Made by a program: the position numbers and the translations under genes. A stretch of DNA of 64,000 bases from Acanthosepion esculentum (lineage: Eukaryota > Mollusca > Cephalopoda > Sepiida > Sepiidae): the NCBI GenBank assembly GCA_964036315.1, contig OZ038517.1:51797455-51861454 (forward strand). The letters are read 5' to 3'. Below, in pieces: positions 52,176 through 63,093 of the stretch; positions within the stretch are counted from its first letter, which is position 1; every line of letters starts with the position of its first letter. A model generated the notes under the pieces. That model saw only the letters and a program-made list of their open reading frames with translations. It was not told the origin of the DNA and did not search any database.

Positions 52176-52269
52176 TTTTACTATCTTTAAACTTAAATCT
52201 ACCATGAATCTCTTCTATTCATATCTGCTCTAGCGTATCAAATGTAAACAAATGACGTCATATATTTTT

Positions 52270-52484
52270 GAATTGGAAAAAGTCCGACAATTTATTTAAA
52301 GACATTTATGATATGTTTAAAGTTCTTTTTATAGATACAAGTATTTAAGCAAATGCTAAACAGTATTAAATGTTTCTCGGACATTCAGGCCGGTAAATGT
52401 TATTTAATACTGTTTATTATAAAACAGAGCATTTGCTTAAATACTTGTATCTATAAAAAGAACGTTAAACATATCATAAATGTC

Positions 52485-52490
<6 letters not shown>
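52270..52490. repeat. Inverted repeat (SINE-D tails), fold-back
   Basis: Left arm about 52290-52370 (GACATTTATGATATGTTTAA, then TTCTTTTTATAGATACAAGT and TATTTAAGCAAATGCT) is complementary to 52400-52488 (AGCATTTGCTTAAATACTTG, TATCTATAAAAAGAACG). The 30-bp loop carries CGGACATTCAGGCCGG. Confidence 0.85.

Positions 52491-52541
<51 letters not shown>
52487..52541. repeat. (AT)n microsatellite
   Basis: About 27 AT units at the end of the SINE-D fold-back. Confidence 0.95.
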
Positions 52542-52543
<2 letters not shown>

Positions 52544-52617
52544 TCTAGACTCGATGACTGACTTAATTATAATTATCTCAAATCTTCCTAATTTCTATCA
52601 CTTGGGCATCCTTGCTT

Positions 52618-52805
52618 GAACCGGCTTCTAATGCTCTGAATGGAGCGGCTTGGTGATAGTAGTCGTGGCTCGTGGGGGCCACAGTCCTATGGGTTACAGA
52701 GAAACTCAGTTGAGTTCCACCACGGAATATGTGATCGAGCGGCGCTATATCGAGTCTAATTCGATACCTCTCCGTCACCGAGGCCCGTTGGTACAGTTGG
52801 TATTA
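52618..52805 (-). repeat. SINE-C copy, minus strand
   Basis: Matches 16730-16890 in reverse: CCGGCTTCTAATGCTCTGAA, GGTGATAGTAGTCGTGGCTC, CACCACGGAATATGTGATCG and CTCCGTCACCGAGGCCC. Confidence 0.75.
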
Positions 52806-52864
52806 CATTTGCCTGTCCTGGTAAGATGAGAATGAATAGAGTACAATTCCAACGTTTGTAACAT

Positions 52865-53062
52865 TTAATTTAAAAGAGGGCTCAATACAAAGTACAGCAA
52901 TATTAGTCATTTTAGTATATTACACCAAAAACATGTAAATATCGCTAAAAAGATTGTAATTTACTCGCCAGTAATTTACAATCGCATCATGAGATGCATT
53001 GATTTGCATTGAAACACGACTGGAATTGTGTAACGATTTTACATGTGTTCGGTGTAATATCC
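52865..53062. repeat. Hairpin-forming repeat with GCTCAATAC motif
   Basis: AGGGCTCAATACAAAGTACA at 52878; inverted arms ATATTACACCAAAAACATGT (52917) and ACATGTGTTCGGTGTAATAT (53041). A smaller stem GATTGTAATTTAC/GTAATTTACAATC is nested at 52952-52983. Confidence 0.7.
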
Positions 53063-53079
53063 GAATATACATACATACA

Positions 53080-53204
<125 letters not shown>

Positions 53205-53258
53205 TGTTGTATCGATATGAGTTTGTGTCACGCTTCACGAATAATATATATATATAAT

Positions 53259-53259
53259 G

Positions 53260-53290
<31 letters not shown>

Positions 53291-53304
53291 ACAGATATAT
53301 ATAT
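53259..53304. repeat. (CA)n microsatellite
   Basis: CACACA run with one T interruption, then GATATATATA. Confidence 0.93.
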
Positions 53305-53359
53305 ACTCACGCTGTCCGCTGATCTGAGATGGAACAAATCGAGTCAGTTGCATCATCCA

Positions 53360-54065
53360 CCGCAAGGAAAGTTGGTTCCCTGTGCCGAGCCAGGAAATTA
53401 TTTTCCTCGGAATCGATCCTCCAAGTCTATAAATCGACCATTCGCCCTTACATGGAGTATTGCTGCCATATATGGTCTGGGGCCCCTGCTTGATAAGATC
53501 CAGAGACGGATATGCAATGTGATTGGCCCTGATCTGTCATCTCGTCTGCAGTCGCTCTCTCACAGACGCGATGTTGCCTCGCTCTGTCTTTTTTACAAAT
53601 ACTTTCACGGTAATCGCTCCGAGGAGCTGCTTTCGCTTGTCCCTAGGCCTCGTGAATTTAAACGTCCTGCGTAGCTGGCATCCCGTTCCCACCCCTACAC
53701 CGTTGAAACTGTTAGATGTAGACATCTCTTCTACTCCAATAGCTTCATGTCTCGCACATCTCGCCTATGGAACTCCCTTCCCTATTACTGTTTCCCTGAC
53801 AAATACAATCTCCAACCGTTTAAGTGTAGCGTCAATCGACATCTCCAGTTGCCTTGATCTATCCACTTCCCTTCTCCACATCCTTTCACCTTTCATTCCT
53901 ATCTGCTCTCGCTCCAAATCTTCTGTAACCCCCTTCGCTCAATCGACCCACTGTCTTTCTCTTTCTCCACATCCTCTCCTTTACCACTCCTATCTGCTCT
54001 TCCACCAACCCTTCTATAACCCCTTGCGTGATAGTGGCCTCCAGCCTTGCTTGGGGTGATACGCT

Positions 54066-54066
<1 letters not shown>
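53360..54066 (+). pseudogene. LINE-J 3' part, RT C-terminal region and tail
   Basis: Reads KLFSSESILQVYKSTIRP-type sequence, then YMEYCCHIWSG, DKIQRRICNVIGPDLSSRLQ, SLSHRRDVASLCLFYKYFHG and RPREFKRPA. In the next frame come RLWNSLPYYCFPDKYN-type sequence and the C-terminus. Two or three frame changes break it. The 3' end is TTGCTTGGGGTGATACGCTT, immediately followed by (AT)n. Confidence 0.85.

Positions 54067-54127
<61 letters not shown>
54067..54127. repeat. (AT)n microsatellite at a LINE-J 3' end
   Basis: About 30 AT units directly follow the LINE tail. Confidence 0.95.
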
Positions 54128-54129
<2 letters not shown>

Positions 54130-54133
<4 letters not shown>

Positions 54134-55165
54134 TTCATTAAAAACGCCAAACAAGGTACTACGATTAAGCTTTTTGTTTAATTTTTCTTGCGCTCGAACT
54201 AGTGTTTCTTTTTTGGACACAGAGTGTGTAGAAACTGTTCAAATGTTCTATATTTCCGAGTGCTTTCGGCTATACCTTTAGCCATTATCAAAGATGATTT
54301 GATTTTTTCAGTTTAACTGAGTGTGTGCGTTATGTGTTATAGATGTTTTATCTTCCGAACCCAGCACATTGTGGTCGTGTTCATAGTTAATATTATTAAG
54401 TGTTGGCTTTTTTCTTTTTTATTATTATTATTATTAAGGCTTCCATATTTTTTAATCATTTTTTACAGGTGGGTGGGGTTATTATGTTTATATTGTCTAC
54501 TAGTACGGGTAGCTAAAAAAAGGACATTTCTGTGACCCGAAATAAATAAAAAAAAAACTCTAAACACCTGCCTTCACGCACCGTGTTCTGGCCATTGTTG
54601 ATTACAATAAGAAATGGCCAAGCTACATTCCTGTTTAATGGTTAGCAGCATTCCTAGAATAGCAAATTGCAGTGAATGGGAAGAAGAGGGACCCTTTTTA
54701 CCGTTGGAGCGGGAAAAGAAGGCAGGCTTCTAAACTTCTCAGTCAATTTAGCCTGAGTCGACCCATCCTTGGCCTCGGTTAGGGCAGTCAGTCGTAGCCT
54801 GCTAAAAAGGAAAAATCTAATAACACTCGCAAATGAATGCGCCATGACTTAACGTACAAGCATTTTTTTGTTATTGTTGTTGTCGGAGAGGGTCTTTACG
54901 ACATTTAGCGTCATTTATTCTGTCAATGTGGAATGCAAAGGTCTAAGTGTCAGCGACGCCAACAATATTTTCATTTTCCCTTTCAAGGCAATTCTAGGAA
55001 AGCCTTAGTTGGAACGTAAAACGAATAAAACCTATAGTTTGATGTAACAGGAAACATCGTAGCTGGCCAGTGTTTAAGCACTGGGCTATAATAACGGCGT
55101 AGTAGACATGCCCAGTCTAAATAGGAGTATACATATGCACACACATATATTCGCACACACACACA
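54130..55165. other. No recognisable gene
   Basis: AT-rich to mixed. TTTCGGCTATACCTTTAGCC at 54267 resembles the stem-like 'TTTCGGCC' patches of SINE-E. A short ATT run is at 54420. No credible ORF. Confidence 0.4.
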
Positions 55166-55167
55166 CA

Positions 55168-55170
<3 letters not shown>

Positions 55171-55202
<32 letters not shown>

Positions 55203-55490
55203 CGTTTTTTTGTTTTTTTTTGTCATCCACAGACAGACTGTTTCGCTGTTTCACAGCTCATCAGTGTGGCTAGACGTCCGGTTGCCTCTAGCTAGGATCG
55301 AAACCCGACTGAATTTGCGTCAGTCGGAACTTCTCCCACTAAGCCGTCAGCGTACGGTACGGGATGAGGGTGAATTTTAGCGTGTTTATTTTTAGATTCA
55401 CATAAACACACAGTGACTGAGAGTGACTCGATTCTGTCGAAGAGTCGTGCAGTATTAGCTTAAATAGTCACTGTTTACAAATTCACACCT
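55171..55490 (-). repeat. SINE-B copy with AT tail, minus strand
   Basis: (AT)n 55171-55200 and a T-run, then TGTCATCCACAGACAGACTG and GGTTGCCTCTAGCTAGG. The complement gives the clearest SINE-B head: ACGGCTTAGTGGGAGAAG (A box) and GTCGGGTTTCGATCC (B box). The right end is TAGTCACTGTTTACAAATTC. Confidence 0.88.
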
Positions 55491-55519
55491 CAAACCAGAG
55501 GGCTCAACCGAAATTAATT

Positions 55520-55524
<5 letters not shown>

Positions 55525-55562
<38 letters not shown>
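55525..55562. repeat. (AT)n microsatellite
   Basis: About 19 AT units left of the 55.6-kb hairpin. Confidence 0.93.
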
Positions 55563-55564
<2 letters not shown>

Positions 55565-55598
55565 TTGCATTGATGTGAGTTTGTGACCCTGGGTTTCA

Positions 55599-55698
55599 CG
55601 CTATTTGCGATCGTCAGACAAAATGATTAATTTTTAAATTTGGGATTTAAATCTAAAATTTAAAAATTAATCAGTTTGACAGACGATCGCAAATAGCG
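55599..55698. repeat. Near-perfect 100-bp inverted repeat
   Basis: CGCTATTTGCGATCGTCAGA and TCTGTCAAACTGATT.../GACGATCGCAAATAGCG form arms of about 45 bp with an AT-rich middle. It is followed by TATTGAGCACTC, the complement of the GTGCTCAATA motif seen beside other hairpins. Confidence 0.9.
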
Positions 55699-55744
55699 TA
55701 TTGAGCACTCTACGTTTTAGTTTTATTACTCGTTTGGGTTTTTG

Positions 55745-56235
55745 TTTTCTTTGGACTAAAAACTTAAGGCACTGGACGATTTGGATTGGAAGAAGAGGGA
55801 CACTTGAATACCCACCTAGTCACGAGATTTGACACCCTTGGATTTCTTTTTGTGGGGGTTTCTAAAGACAAAGTTTACAGCAGGAAACCTGAAACAATTG
55901 CTGAAATGAGAATAGCAATTGAAGAAGAATGTGCTCAAATACCAGAGGAAATGATACTGGACGTTTGTAGGTCTATTTCTTCAAGATCTGAAAAGAGTTT
56001 TGAACAGAACGGCAACCAGTTTGAGCACTTGATGTGAACTCATCATTATATGAACATTCTGCCATTGCCCCAACTAGCTTTTATCTTATTAAAGTTAATT
56101 TTCTGTTTTTTGTATATTTTACTCTAAAATTCTTTAAATATTTATTGTTTCTCTTGAATGAATCTTATTTACAAGTCAAAATACATAAATTGAATAAGTT
56201 ATAATGATTCAAAGAGTGTATACATTATTTTGGAA

Positions 56236-56245
<10 letters not shown>
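55745..56245 (+). pseudogene. IS630/Tc1-type transposase C-terminal fragment
   Basis: Reads (with frame changes) DTLGFLFVGVSKDKVYSRKP, then ETIAEMRIAIEEECAQIPEE and FEQNGNQFEHLM, stop. The first part corresponds to 'DLTPLDFFLWGFLKDKVY' of the transposase family at 51.1 kb, including the last catalytic Asp region. The 3' end ATTATTTTGGAATACCCTAT looks like a transposon terminus. ORF 55786-56037 is 83 codons. Confidence 0.7.

Positions 56246-56271
<26 letters not shown>
56241..56271. repeat. (AT)n microsatellite
   Basis: About 15 AT units. After it 56280-56340 is an inverted pair (GTGACAAAAATGAAG / CTTCATTTTTTGTCAC). Confidence 0.9.
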
Positions 56272-56274
<3 letters not shown>

Positions 56275-56447
56275 GAAAAAAGGTGACAAAAATGAAGTAT
56301 GGAGATTGAAGGACAAAATCTCCGCGCTTCATTTTTTGTCACCTGGTTAATATTAATAAATGTCTTTCGTACTAATTTCATTGGTATCCTTTCATTTGAC
56401 TTTGGTTTATTGACCAACTTATCTACTCTAATATATATATATATCAA

Positions 56448-57185
56448 CTAGCAGCACGGCCCGGCGTTGCCCGTGCTTGATTCAAAAATCGTACGACTCA
56501 TACAGCAATCGCTATCACTTGACTTAAAATATTTTTGCCCTTCCTTGCCTTTAAAGGAGTGCCCTTTGCCGTGCTGATGTTGCTACATGCCTTACTTCTT
56601 GCCTATCTCACACTGCCAATTTTTTCTAAGCTCTATACTAAACATTAAATCTGTTACGAAAAAAGAACTAAACAAAATAAACACAAAACGATCAGCTTTA
56701 AAAAAGGACTCGTAACTGGAAAAAACGAATGAAAAAAAGAATGTTAACAACAAATACTTTTTCACGCCCAACCCAGTTCTGCGGAATCAGAATCAACGTT
56801 GAGTTTAAGCAAGCGAATCAGCTAATTGGAGTAAAGTGTCATGCAGATTTAAATTTAAATTTTTCCCACTTGTGACGAATGCAGCTATCGATTTTTTTTT
56901 TGCATGCTAGCATGCTAGTTAACATTCGTGTCAGTCAGCTGTTGCCTCTCACGGTGGGCAATAGAATCTTCCTGCCTATTCGTGGCAGCCAGCTATAGGC
57001 TCTCATTCTTGCCAGTAGAAGATGGCCGCAAACTACATGAAAACTTCCGTAGAAGCATGAAGAAATCGATTATTTCCACTATCAATAGGAGTTACTAACT
57101 TGGAGCATGTGCATGAGAATTTTGGTGCAAATCCGTCAAAAATTGCGGCAGTGCATTCGTTACACATACCCACACACATCCTGCC
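56448..57185 (-). mobile_element. Non-autonomous Helitron copy 3, 5'-truncated, minus strand
   Basis: The terminal CTAG is at 56448-56451 with GCACGGCCCGGCGTTGCCCG next to it. The body matches copies 1 and 2, including the 90-bp segment missing from copy 1 (near 56600-56700). The far end stops at about 57185 inside CACACACATCCTGCCTTC, where LINE-J sequence begins, so the 5' end is lost. Confidence 0.82.
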
Positions 57186-57770
57186 TTCCACTGATTGTCC
57201 TTAAGGACATCAACCCGGAATTATCCCCAATCCTAGCAAAGTTATTCAACCGCTGCTTGAAGGAGAAATCATTCCCAAGTCTGTGGAAAATGTCAAACGT
57301 ATGTCTGGTTTTCAAGAACGCGGGCGCGTGATCTTCCCCATCCGAGTACAGACCCTCAGTATCACCAGCAAGCTTTTCGAGGCCATAATCAATTAAAAAG
57401 GTCGTCGAGCACCTAGAAAAGAACACCCTCTTCAACGACGAGCAGTATGAGTTTCTATCGGCCCGATCATCTGCCTATGTCCCAGCTACCATCACTCACA
57501 GAATCAATGAGGCTCTTGACGACAAACATACTTCGAAGACCATAGGTCTAGATATCTCAAAGGTGTGGCACAAAGGCTTGCTACACAATCACTCCATTTA
57601 TGGAATCACTGAAATGCTCTTCTCAATCATAAAATCCGTCCTAACGGGTAGGTTCCTAAATAGCTCGGTCCTCTGTAGCTCTGGAGGTCAACGCAGGCGT
57701 CACTCCTGAGACCAACCCTCATTTAGGTATACCTACATGATCAGCCGAAGAATATACTCAGATCATTTGT
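57176..57770 (+). pseudogene. LINE-J reverse transcriptase, upstream of the YADD array
   Basis: Reads PELSPILAKLFNRCLKEKSF, PSLWKMSNVCLVFKN, ARSSAYVPATITHRINEALD, SKTIGLDISK..KVWHKGLL (motif A) and a 'GGQRRRHS-DQP' version of the QGS block. Several stops and shifts. It ends FVNIYADVTTIYG at 57765-57805, where the tandem array begins. It is in the same order as the 26.6-28.6 kb copy. Confidence 0.82.
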
Positions 57771-58120
57771 AAACATCTATGCCGATGTTACGACTATATA
57801 CGGTCTCACATCTGAAACTATTCCGACGATACGACAATATACGGTCGTACCTCTAAAACTATGCCGACGATAAGACTCTAGGGTCGCTCCTCTGAAACTA
57901 TGCCGACGATACGACTATATATGGTTGCACCTCTGAAACAATTCCGACGATGCTATATACGGTCTCACCTCTGAAACTATACCGACGTTAAGACTTTTAT
58001 ACGGTCGCTTCTCTGAAACTATGCCGACGATACGACTATATACGGTCGCACCTCTGAAACTATGCCGTCGATGCGACTAACTAGGGTCGCTTCTCTGAAA
58101 CTATGCCGACGATAATACTA
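57771..58120 (+). repeat. 41-bp minisatellite from LINE-J YADD codons, first block
   Basis: About 8 units of TATGCCGACGATACGACTAT, then ATACGGTCGCACCTCTGAAAC. Read in one frame a unit gives YADDTTIYGRTSE, the RT catalytic motif and following residues. The 41-bp length rotates the frame each unit. Confidence 0.95.
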
Positions 58121-59384
58121 CAAGTTAACCAAAAAAGTTCTGTCCGTTTTTTTATTAGTCATTGAATGAAGTTGAAATATATACGAAATGCGTGTCGCAA
58201 TTGTTTTCAAATTCGGACAGCCGGAAGTAGGAACATCAGACGTTATAAAAATACAGTTATAAGCCGGACGGCTGTGAGAAGGATCGAAGTGTCTAGAGAT
58301 CTCGTTCGGGGCTGTTTGCTTTACGACTTCAAAGTGGGCTTATCAGCAGCTGCATCAAGTCGCTGCATATGTCAAGCGTTTGGGGATAGTGCTGTGGATG
58401 AACGTACTGCAAGGCGTTGGTTTCGAAAATTCAAGTCGGGAGATTTGTCTCGCTATGATGAGCCTCGCAGTGGACGACCACAGGTCTTGAATGACGGAAT
58501 CCTGAAGGCGGCCATTGAAGAGGATAGTAGTCTAACGTGTGGTGAACTTGCAAGACAGTTCAACGTTTCCGATGAAACAGTTAGACTTCACCTGCACCGC
58601 CTAGGTAAGACGTACAAACTGAGCAAGTGGGTTCCGCAAACGCTGTTGGAGGTCCACAAGGGACAACGAGTGGCAGCCTGTATATCGCTGCTTTCTCGCC
58701 ACCGTACTGCATCCTTATTCAATCGAGTGCTTACCAGTGATGAAAAGTGGGTTCTGTACGAAACTCCCAAGCGTTCCAGACATTGGTTGTCTCCTCAGGA
58801 CGCTGTCCCTCACACCGCAAGACCGCCTATGCACCCACGCAAGATTATGCTTTGTGTCTGGTGGACAGGTCGTCAAGTGGCTCATTATGAACTGCTACCA
58901 ACTGTCCAAACGGTCACTGGAGACTTATACTCGCAGCAACTGAAACGTGTGCAACAGTCATTACACCAGAAGGAGCCAGCACTGGTGAATCGCAAAGGTG
59001 TGCTTTTCCTCCATGACAACGCCAGGCCGCTTGTCACGCGAGTGGTCAGGGATACCATACAGCAACTTGGGTGGGAGACTTGTGCCATCCACCTTATTCA
59101 CCTGACCTTGCGCCATCCGATTACCACCACTTCCACTCCCTGGATAATCATCTTCGTGGGAAATCCTTCACCAATTAAGCAGACTTGCGCAAAGCCCTCA
59201 CGGACTTCTTTACATCAAAACCCTCCGAGTTCTACCGCAAGGGCATTGAACAGTTGGAGATACGTTAGCAGAAGGTGCTGGATGCCGATGACGATTACTT
59301 CGAAGACTAAATATAAGTTACACATACTGTGAAGCGTTTTCTTTTTTTCCATTAAAAACGGACAGAACTTTTTTGGTTACCTTG
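58121..59384 (+). mobile_element. Mariner DNA transposon inserted in the YADD array
   Basis: 1264 bp between TA duplications (58119-58120 and 59385-59386). Inverted ends: CAAGTTAACCAAAAAAGTTC on the left and the complement of the right end CAAGGTAACCAAAAAAGTTC, both followed by TGTCCG. Array units continue on both sides, so the mariner postdates the array expansion. Confidence 0.95.
58166..59332 (+). pseudogene. Mariner transposase, frameshifted at the third catalytic Asp
   Basis: 388 codons are open, against about 345 in the family; the first 40 or so are probably not native and the true start is likely near 58290. Residues 51-100 are the first HTH (LLYDFKVGLSAAASSRCICQ; RRWFRKFKSGD). RSGRPQ at 101-106 and a second HTH at 115-145 follow, then KWVPQTL at 154-160. 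Catalytic D192 (TSDEKW) and D284 (LHDNARP) are present. A one-base shift near 59080 throws the HPPYSPDLAPSD block out of frame, so the third Asp is lost from this ORF and the C-terminus is nonsense. In the correct frame the D284-to-D spacing is 34, as in DD34D mariners. The element is otherwise well preserved. Confidence 0.92.
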
Positions 59385-59385
59385 T

Positions 59386-60255
59386 ATATACGGTCGCACC
59401 TCTAAAACTATGCCGACGATAAGAGTGTATACGGTCGGACCTTTGAAACTATTCCGACGATACGAATATATACGATCGCAGTTCTGAAACTATTCCAACG
59501 ATGCGACTGTCTAGGGTCGCTTCTCTGAAACTATGCCGACGATAAGACTATATACGGTCGGTCTTCTGAAACTATGCCGATGATACGACTATATACGGTC
59601 GGACCTCTAAAACTATGCCGACGATACCACTATATACGGTCGCAGCTCTGAAACTATTCCAACGTTACGACTATATACGGTCGCACCTTTGAAACCATGC
59701 CGACGTTACGACTATATACGGTCTCATCTCTGAATCTATGTCGACGATAAGACTATATACGGTCGCACCACTGAAACTATACCGACGATAAAACTATATA
59801 CGGTCTCACCTCTGAAACTATGCCTACGATGAAACTATATACGGTAAGCTCCTCTGAAACTATTCCGACGATACGACTATATACGGTCTCACCTCTGAAA
59901 CTATGCCGACGATAAGAGTATAGACGGTCGGACATCTGAAACTATTCCAACGATACGACTATATACTATCTCACCTCTGAAACTATGCCGAAGTTAAGAC
60001 TATATACGGTCACTTCTCAGAAACTATGCCGACGATAGGTCTATATACGGTCGCACCGCTAAAACTATGCCGACGATAAGACTATATACGGTTTCACCTC
60101 TGAAACTATGCCGGCGATAAGAGTATAGACGATCGGACCTCTGAAACTATTCCGACGATACGACTATATACGATCTCTCCTGTGAAACTATGCCGACGTT
60201 AAGACTAGGGTCACTTCTCTGAAACTATGCCGACGATAAGACTACATATGAAACT
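59386..60255 (+). repeat. 41-bp minisatellite from LINE-J YADD codons, second block
   Basis: About 21 further units of the same 41-bp repeat, with changes such as CCGACGATAAG and ACGATCGGACC. It ends GAAACTATGCCGAATTTTAG, where ordinary LINE-J coding sequence resumes. Confidence 0.95.
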
Positions 60256-61015
60256 ATGCCGAATTTTAGCCACTGATCTCTCTTCCGATCTTGCACAATT
60301 TGTTAAAAAATGATTGATCACATTCAATGACTGGAGGAGCTAATTACATTCTCTCCTCGACGAACTGACCCCGAACTGTTACCAATCAGGATGAACGGAG
60401 GTGTTCTCGGGGAAGCACCCTGCCTTGAAATTGGACTCGTATATCGGATCCATTGCTAAGGATGCAGGTAAAATAGTCGGCTCTCTGAAGGAGTCAGATA
60501 CTTACTGGAATGGTAACTGCAGGAAGTACCTGACTCCTCCTGCTATTCTCTAATTTTACAAGAGCCCGATCAGGCAAAATATGGAGTAGTGTTGTCATAT
60601 TTGGGCTTTTGCTTCCCAGATCTCACTTTCCAGCCTTGAGTTCAAAAGCGTCTCCGATCTCTTGTGGGTGACGAATTATTCTCCAGCCTCCAACCGATCT
60701 CCCACAGGCGGGATGTGGCAAGCCTCTCGCTGCTCTATCGCTACTCTCACGGAACTATATTCCCTTGTCCTGCCGAGGCAAATCTTTACAGCAAGAACAC
60801 GCCATGCCACTTACATAGTAACAAACCACCCACAATCCCTCGGTGAGAAGTAAGTTCCACTCGAACAGCTTCTTCCAACGAACTACTGTCCTGTGGAAGC
60901 GACTCCCAACAGGATGGTTCCCCGATTACTACAATCTTAACCTGTTCACTCCTATACACAAATTTACCTCCAAACGTTACCTTTTACCTCGAGTGGCACC
61001 ATGGCCTTGTAAAGG
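60256..61015 (+). pseudogene. LINE-J reverse transcriptase, downstream of the YADD array
   Basis: Reads ATDLSSDLAQFVKK-LITFND, KHPALKLDSYIGSIAKDAGK, SLKESDTYWN, RQNME-CCHIW and FSSLQPISHRRDVASLSLLY, then a Pro-rich C-terminus and tail CACCATGGCCTTGTAAAGGG. This is the expected continuation after YADD in LINE-J, so the array is an internal expansion of one LINE copy rather than a separate satellite beside it. Confidence 0.8.
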
Positions 61016-61019
61016 GTGA

Positions 61020-61315
61020 ACTTCGCTGTAAAAAAAGGAAAAAAGATGAGGACAACCATCCAAATAATGTAAATTGTGGAAATAGTGGAAAAAAGTCTTT
61101 TTTTCATTTGTAAGGGATGAAAAGAAAAAGAATAAAAATTAAATCGGCTAGATTAAAAAAATAAATTAAATTAAAATTCCCAGCATCCCTTGTTCGTGCG
61201 CATGTGTAGTCGCACCAACACAACCAATTTAGTCCGATAATGTCGTAAAGGAAAAAACTTGTCACAAGAAAACTTTTCCATTTTGTCATACATTTTCCCC
61301 AATATTGTTTCTTAA
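61020..61315. other. No recognisable gene
   Basis: Contains a SINE-E-like scrap (GATGAGGACAACCATCC) at 61045. Confidence 0.45.
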
Positions 61316-61317
61316 CA

Positions 61318-61738
61318 GAGCACACCATGATCAAAAAATCACCCAAACTTAATAAAAACAAAGTTTTATCTTTACAATATTTATGTTATTATTAAAAGGA
61401 AAAAACAGAGGATTTTTTATTATTAAATGATATTTTAATCCTTTTTAGTACGTCCGAAATTTTGGTTAAAAATCGTCATTTTTGCGTCAAATTTTTTTTA
61501 CGTTAGGAAAAACTTTACGTTTTGCGTTAGGAAATTTTAGCGTCTTTTTTCCGTGATGAACAAATTGATTTGGAAATTCTTGTAAAAATCAAATAATCGT
61601 CTGATTTTAATGAAACTTTCAGGTATTATTCACAAATTAATGTTTTTTTATTTTTGAAATTTTGAGAAATTAATTTTTGCTGTACTTAATGTTTTGTATT
61701 AGTTTTACGCAAAACTTCTTGGAGAATTTAAATCATTC
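61318..61738 (+). repeat. Dispersed AT-rich repeat, uninterrupted copy
   Basis: Same blocks as 17308-17630 plus 18045-18130, in order and without the SINE/AT insert. Confidence 0.75.
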
Positions 61739-61739
61739 A

Positions 61740-62590
61740 TTTTTTTTTTTTTTTGTAAAACAAAAGTTATTGAAAATCTGAATAGTAAAATAAAAAATGC
61801 AATAAAAATAAAATATTGAATAGTTAGGAAAACTTTTAATTGCTTTTATTAATAAGATATATTAAGGATACTATTATTTTAAGAAAAAATATTCGATGAA
61901 TAATGAAGTTTTACAATAACTGTTTTCATTTATTTAACATTTTAATCAGAATAATTTATAAATTTTAAATATTTTAAAATTGTGCATTAATTTGCAGCGG
62001 TTAGCTGGTATTTTTATTAAGTAAAAATTATGTTTACTAATCACCAATGGAAAAGCTTACTACGATTCAATGACCCCCAATATTTTAAAAAGAATTTTGA
62101 ATTTATTTTGGGGTGTGTCTCTGTATAAACGTGCCACCTATTGTAAATACGGACGTCGAGACACGATATTATCAAAAATTAAGAGCAATAATTATAGTAA
62201 ATTTAAAGCCTAAATACATCAAATTCAATAAAACATTAGATTACAGAGAATATTTTCCTAAGTTTTTAAGATTACTCAGTAGTTAAAAATTATATAAAAA
62301 TAGTCGCTAACGTTATATTCTTCAAGTAATTTTTACAGATATAGCCACGGTAGAAAAAAATAGATAAACTTCTGTCTGTCAATCAAGATGTAAATTTGTC
62401 AACACCTTAAATAAACAGCTATCGCCGTGTTAAAAATGCATTTCTGTGATATTTTAAGCTTAAAAAGGAGTCGACAGTAGTCGGAATCACCGAGTGAGAA
62501 AGATCCTTTCCTTAGCTGCGTAGTATGTGCTTCGTTAGGGATACATACAGTTTTTAATTCAGAATTATCCTTCCCTTGACACCCAGTCTG
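61740..62590. other. AT-rich, no gene; short repeat match at 62017-62090
   Basis: AAGTAAAAATTATGTTTACTA and GGAAAAGCTTACTACGATT resemble 19140-19195. Otherwise nothing is recognised. Confidence 0.5.
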
Positions 62591-62594
62591 CCCT

Positions 62595-62720
62595 ACTATT
62601 TACCCATAGCTGGGGGGTATAAAGCAATTAAGTGAATGTAATTAACTCGGATGGAATTCGAACTAGGCGCTCTGGTTTCTCAAACCGAGTCGCAATCCAT
62701 TACTCTAACGTCCCTCCAAA
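62595..62720 (-). repeat. SINE-A fragment, minus strand
   Basis: TTTACCCATAGCTGGGGGGT, TTAAGTGAATGTAATTAACT and a reversed head with GGAATTCGAAC (B box) and CAATCCATTACTCTAACGTC. Confidence 0.75.
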
Positions 62721-63023
62721 GTAACTGAGCTTAATTAAACTTTAAATCAGCTAATATTCCTCAAATAAAGTTCCAGAAAATTATATTTTATTTTTGAAAG
62801 ATCTTTTAATAAAGAGAATTATATTGCAATGACGAAAGGCTAAAAATGACACTAAAACCAGCGATGTTATTGATTTCAAGACAAAAACTCCTTCCAATTA
62901 AATTAGTTTTCAAATACAGCAAAGTATTTTGCTTATTGGAAATAAATCTATTGGCTTTAAATTAAAAGTAAAGTACAACTTTAAGAAAGATTTTTCATTT
63001 TTATAAATTCATATCGCGTTTCT

Positions 63024-63028
<5 letters not shown>

Positions 63029-63087
<59 letters not shown>
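63029..63087. repeat. (AT)n microsatellite
   Basis: About 29 AT units directly left of the hairpin. Confidence 0.95.

Positions 63088-63093
<6 letters not shown>

Noticed and set aside
57771..60255. CRISPR-like array (regular about 41-bp repeats)
   Set aside because: The repeats are directly tandem without spacers and derive from LINE coding sequence in a eukaryotic context.
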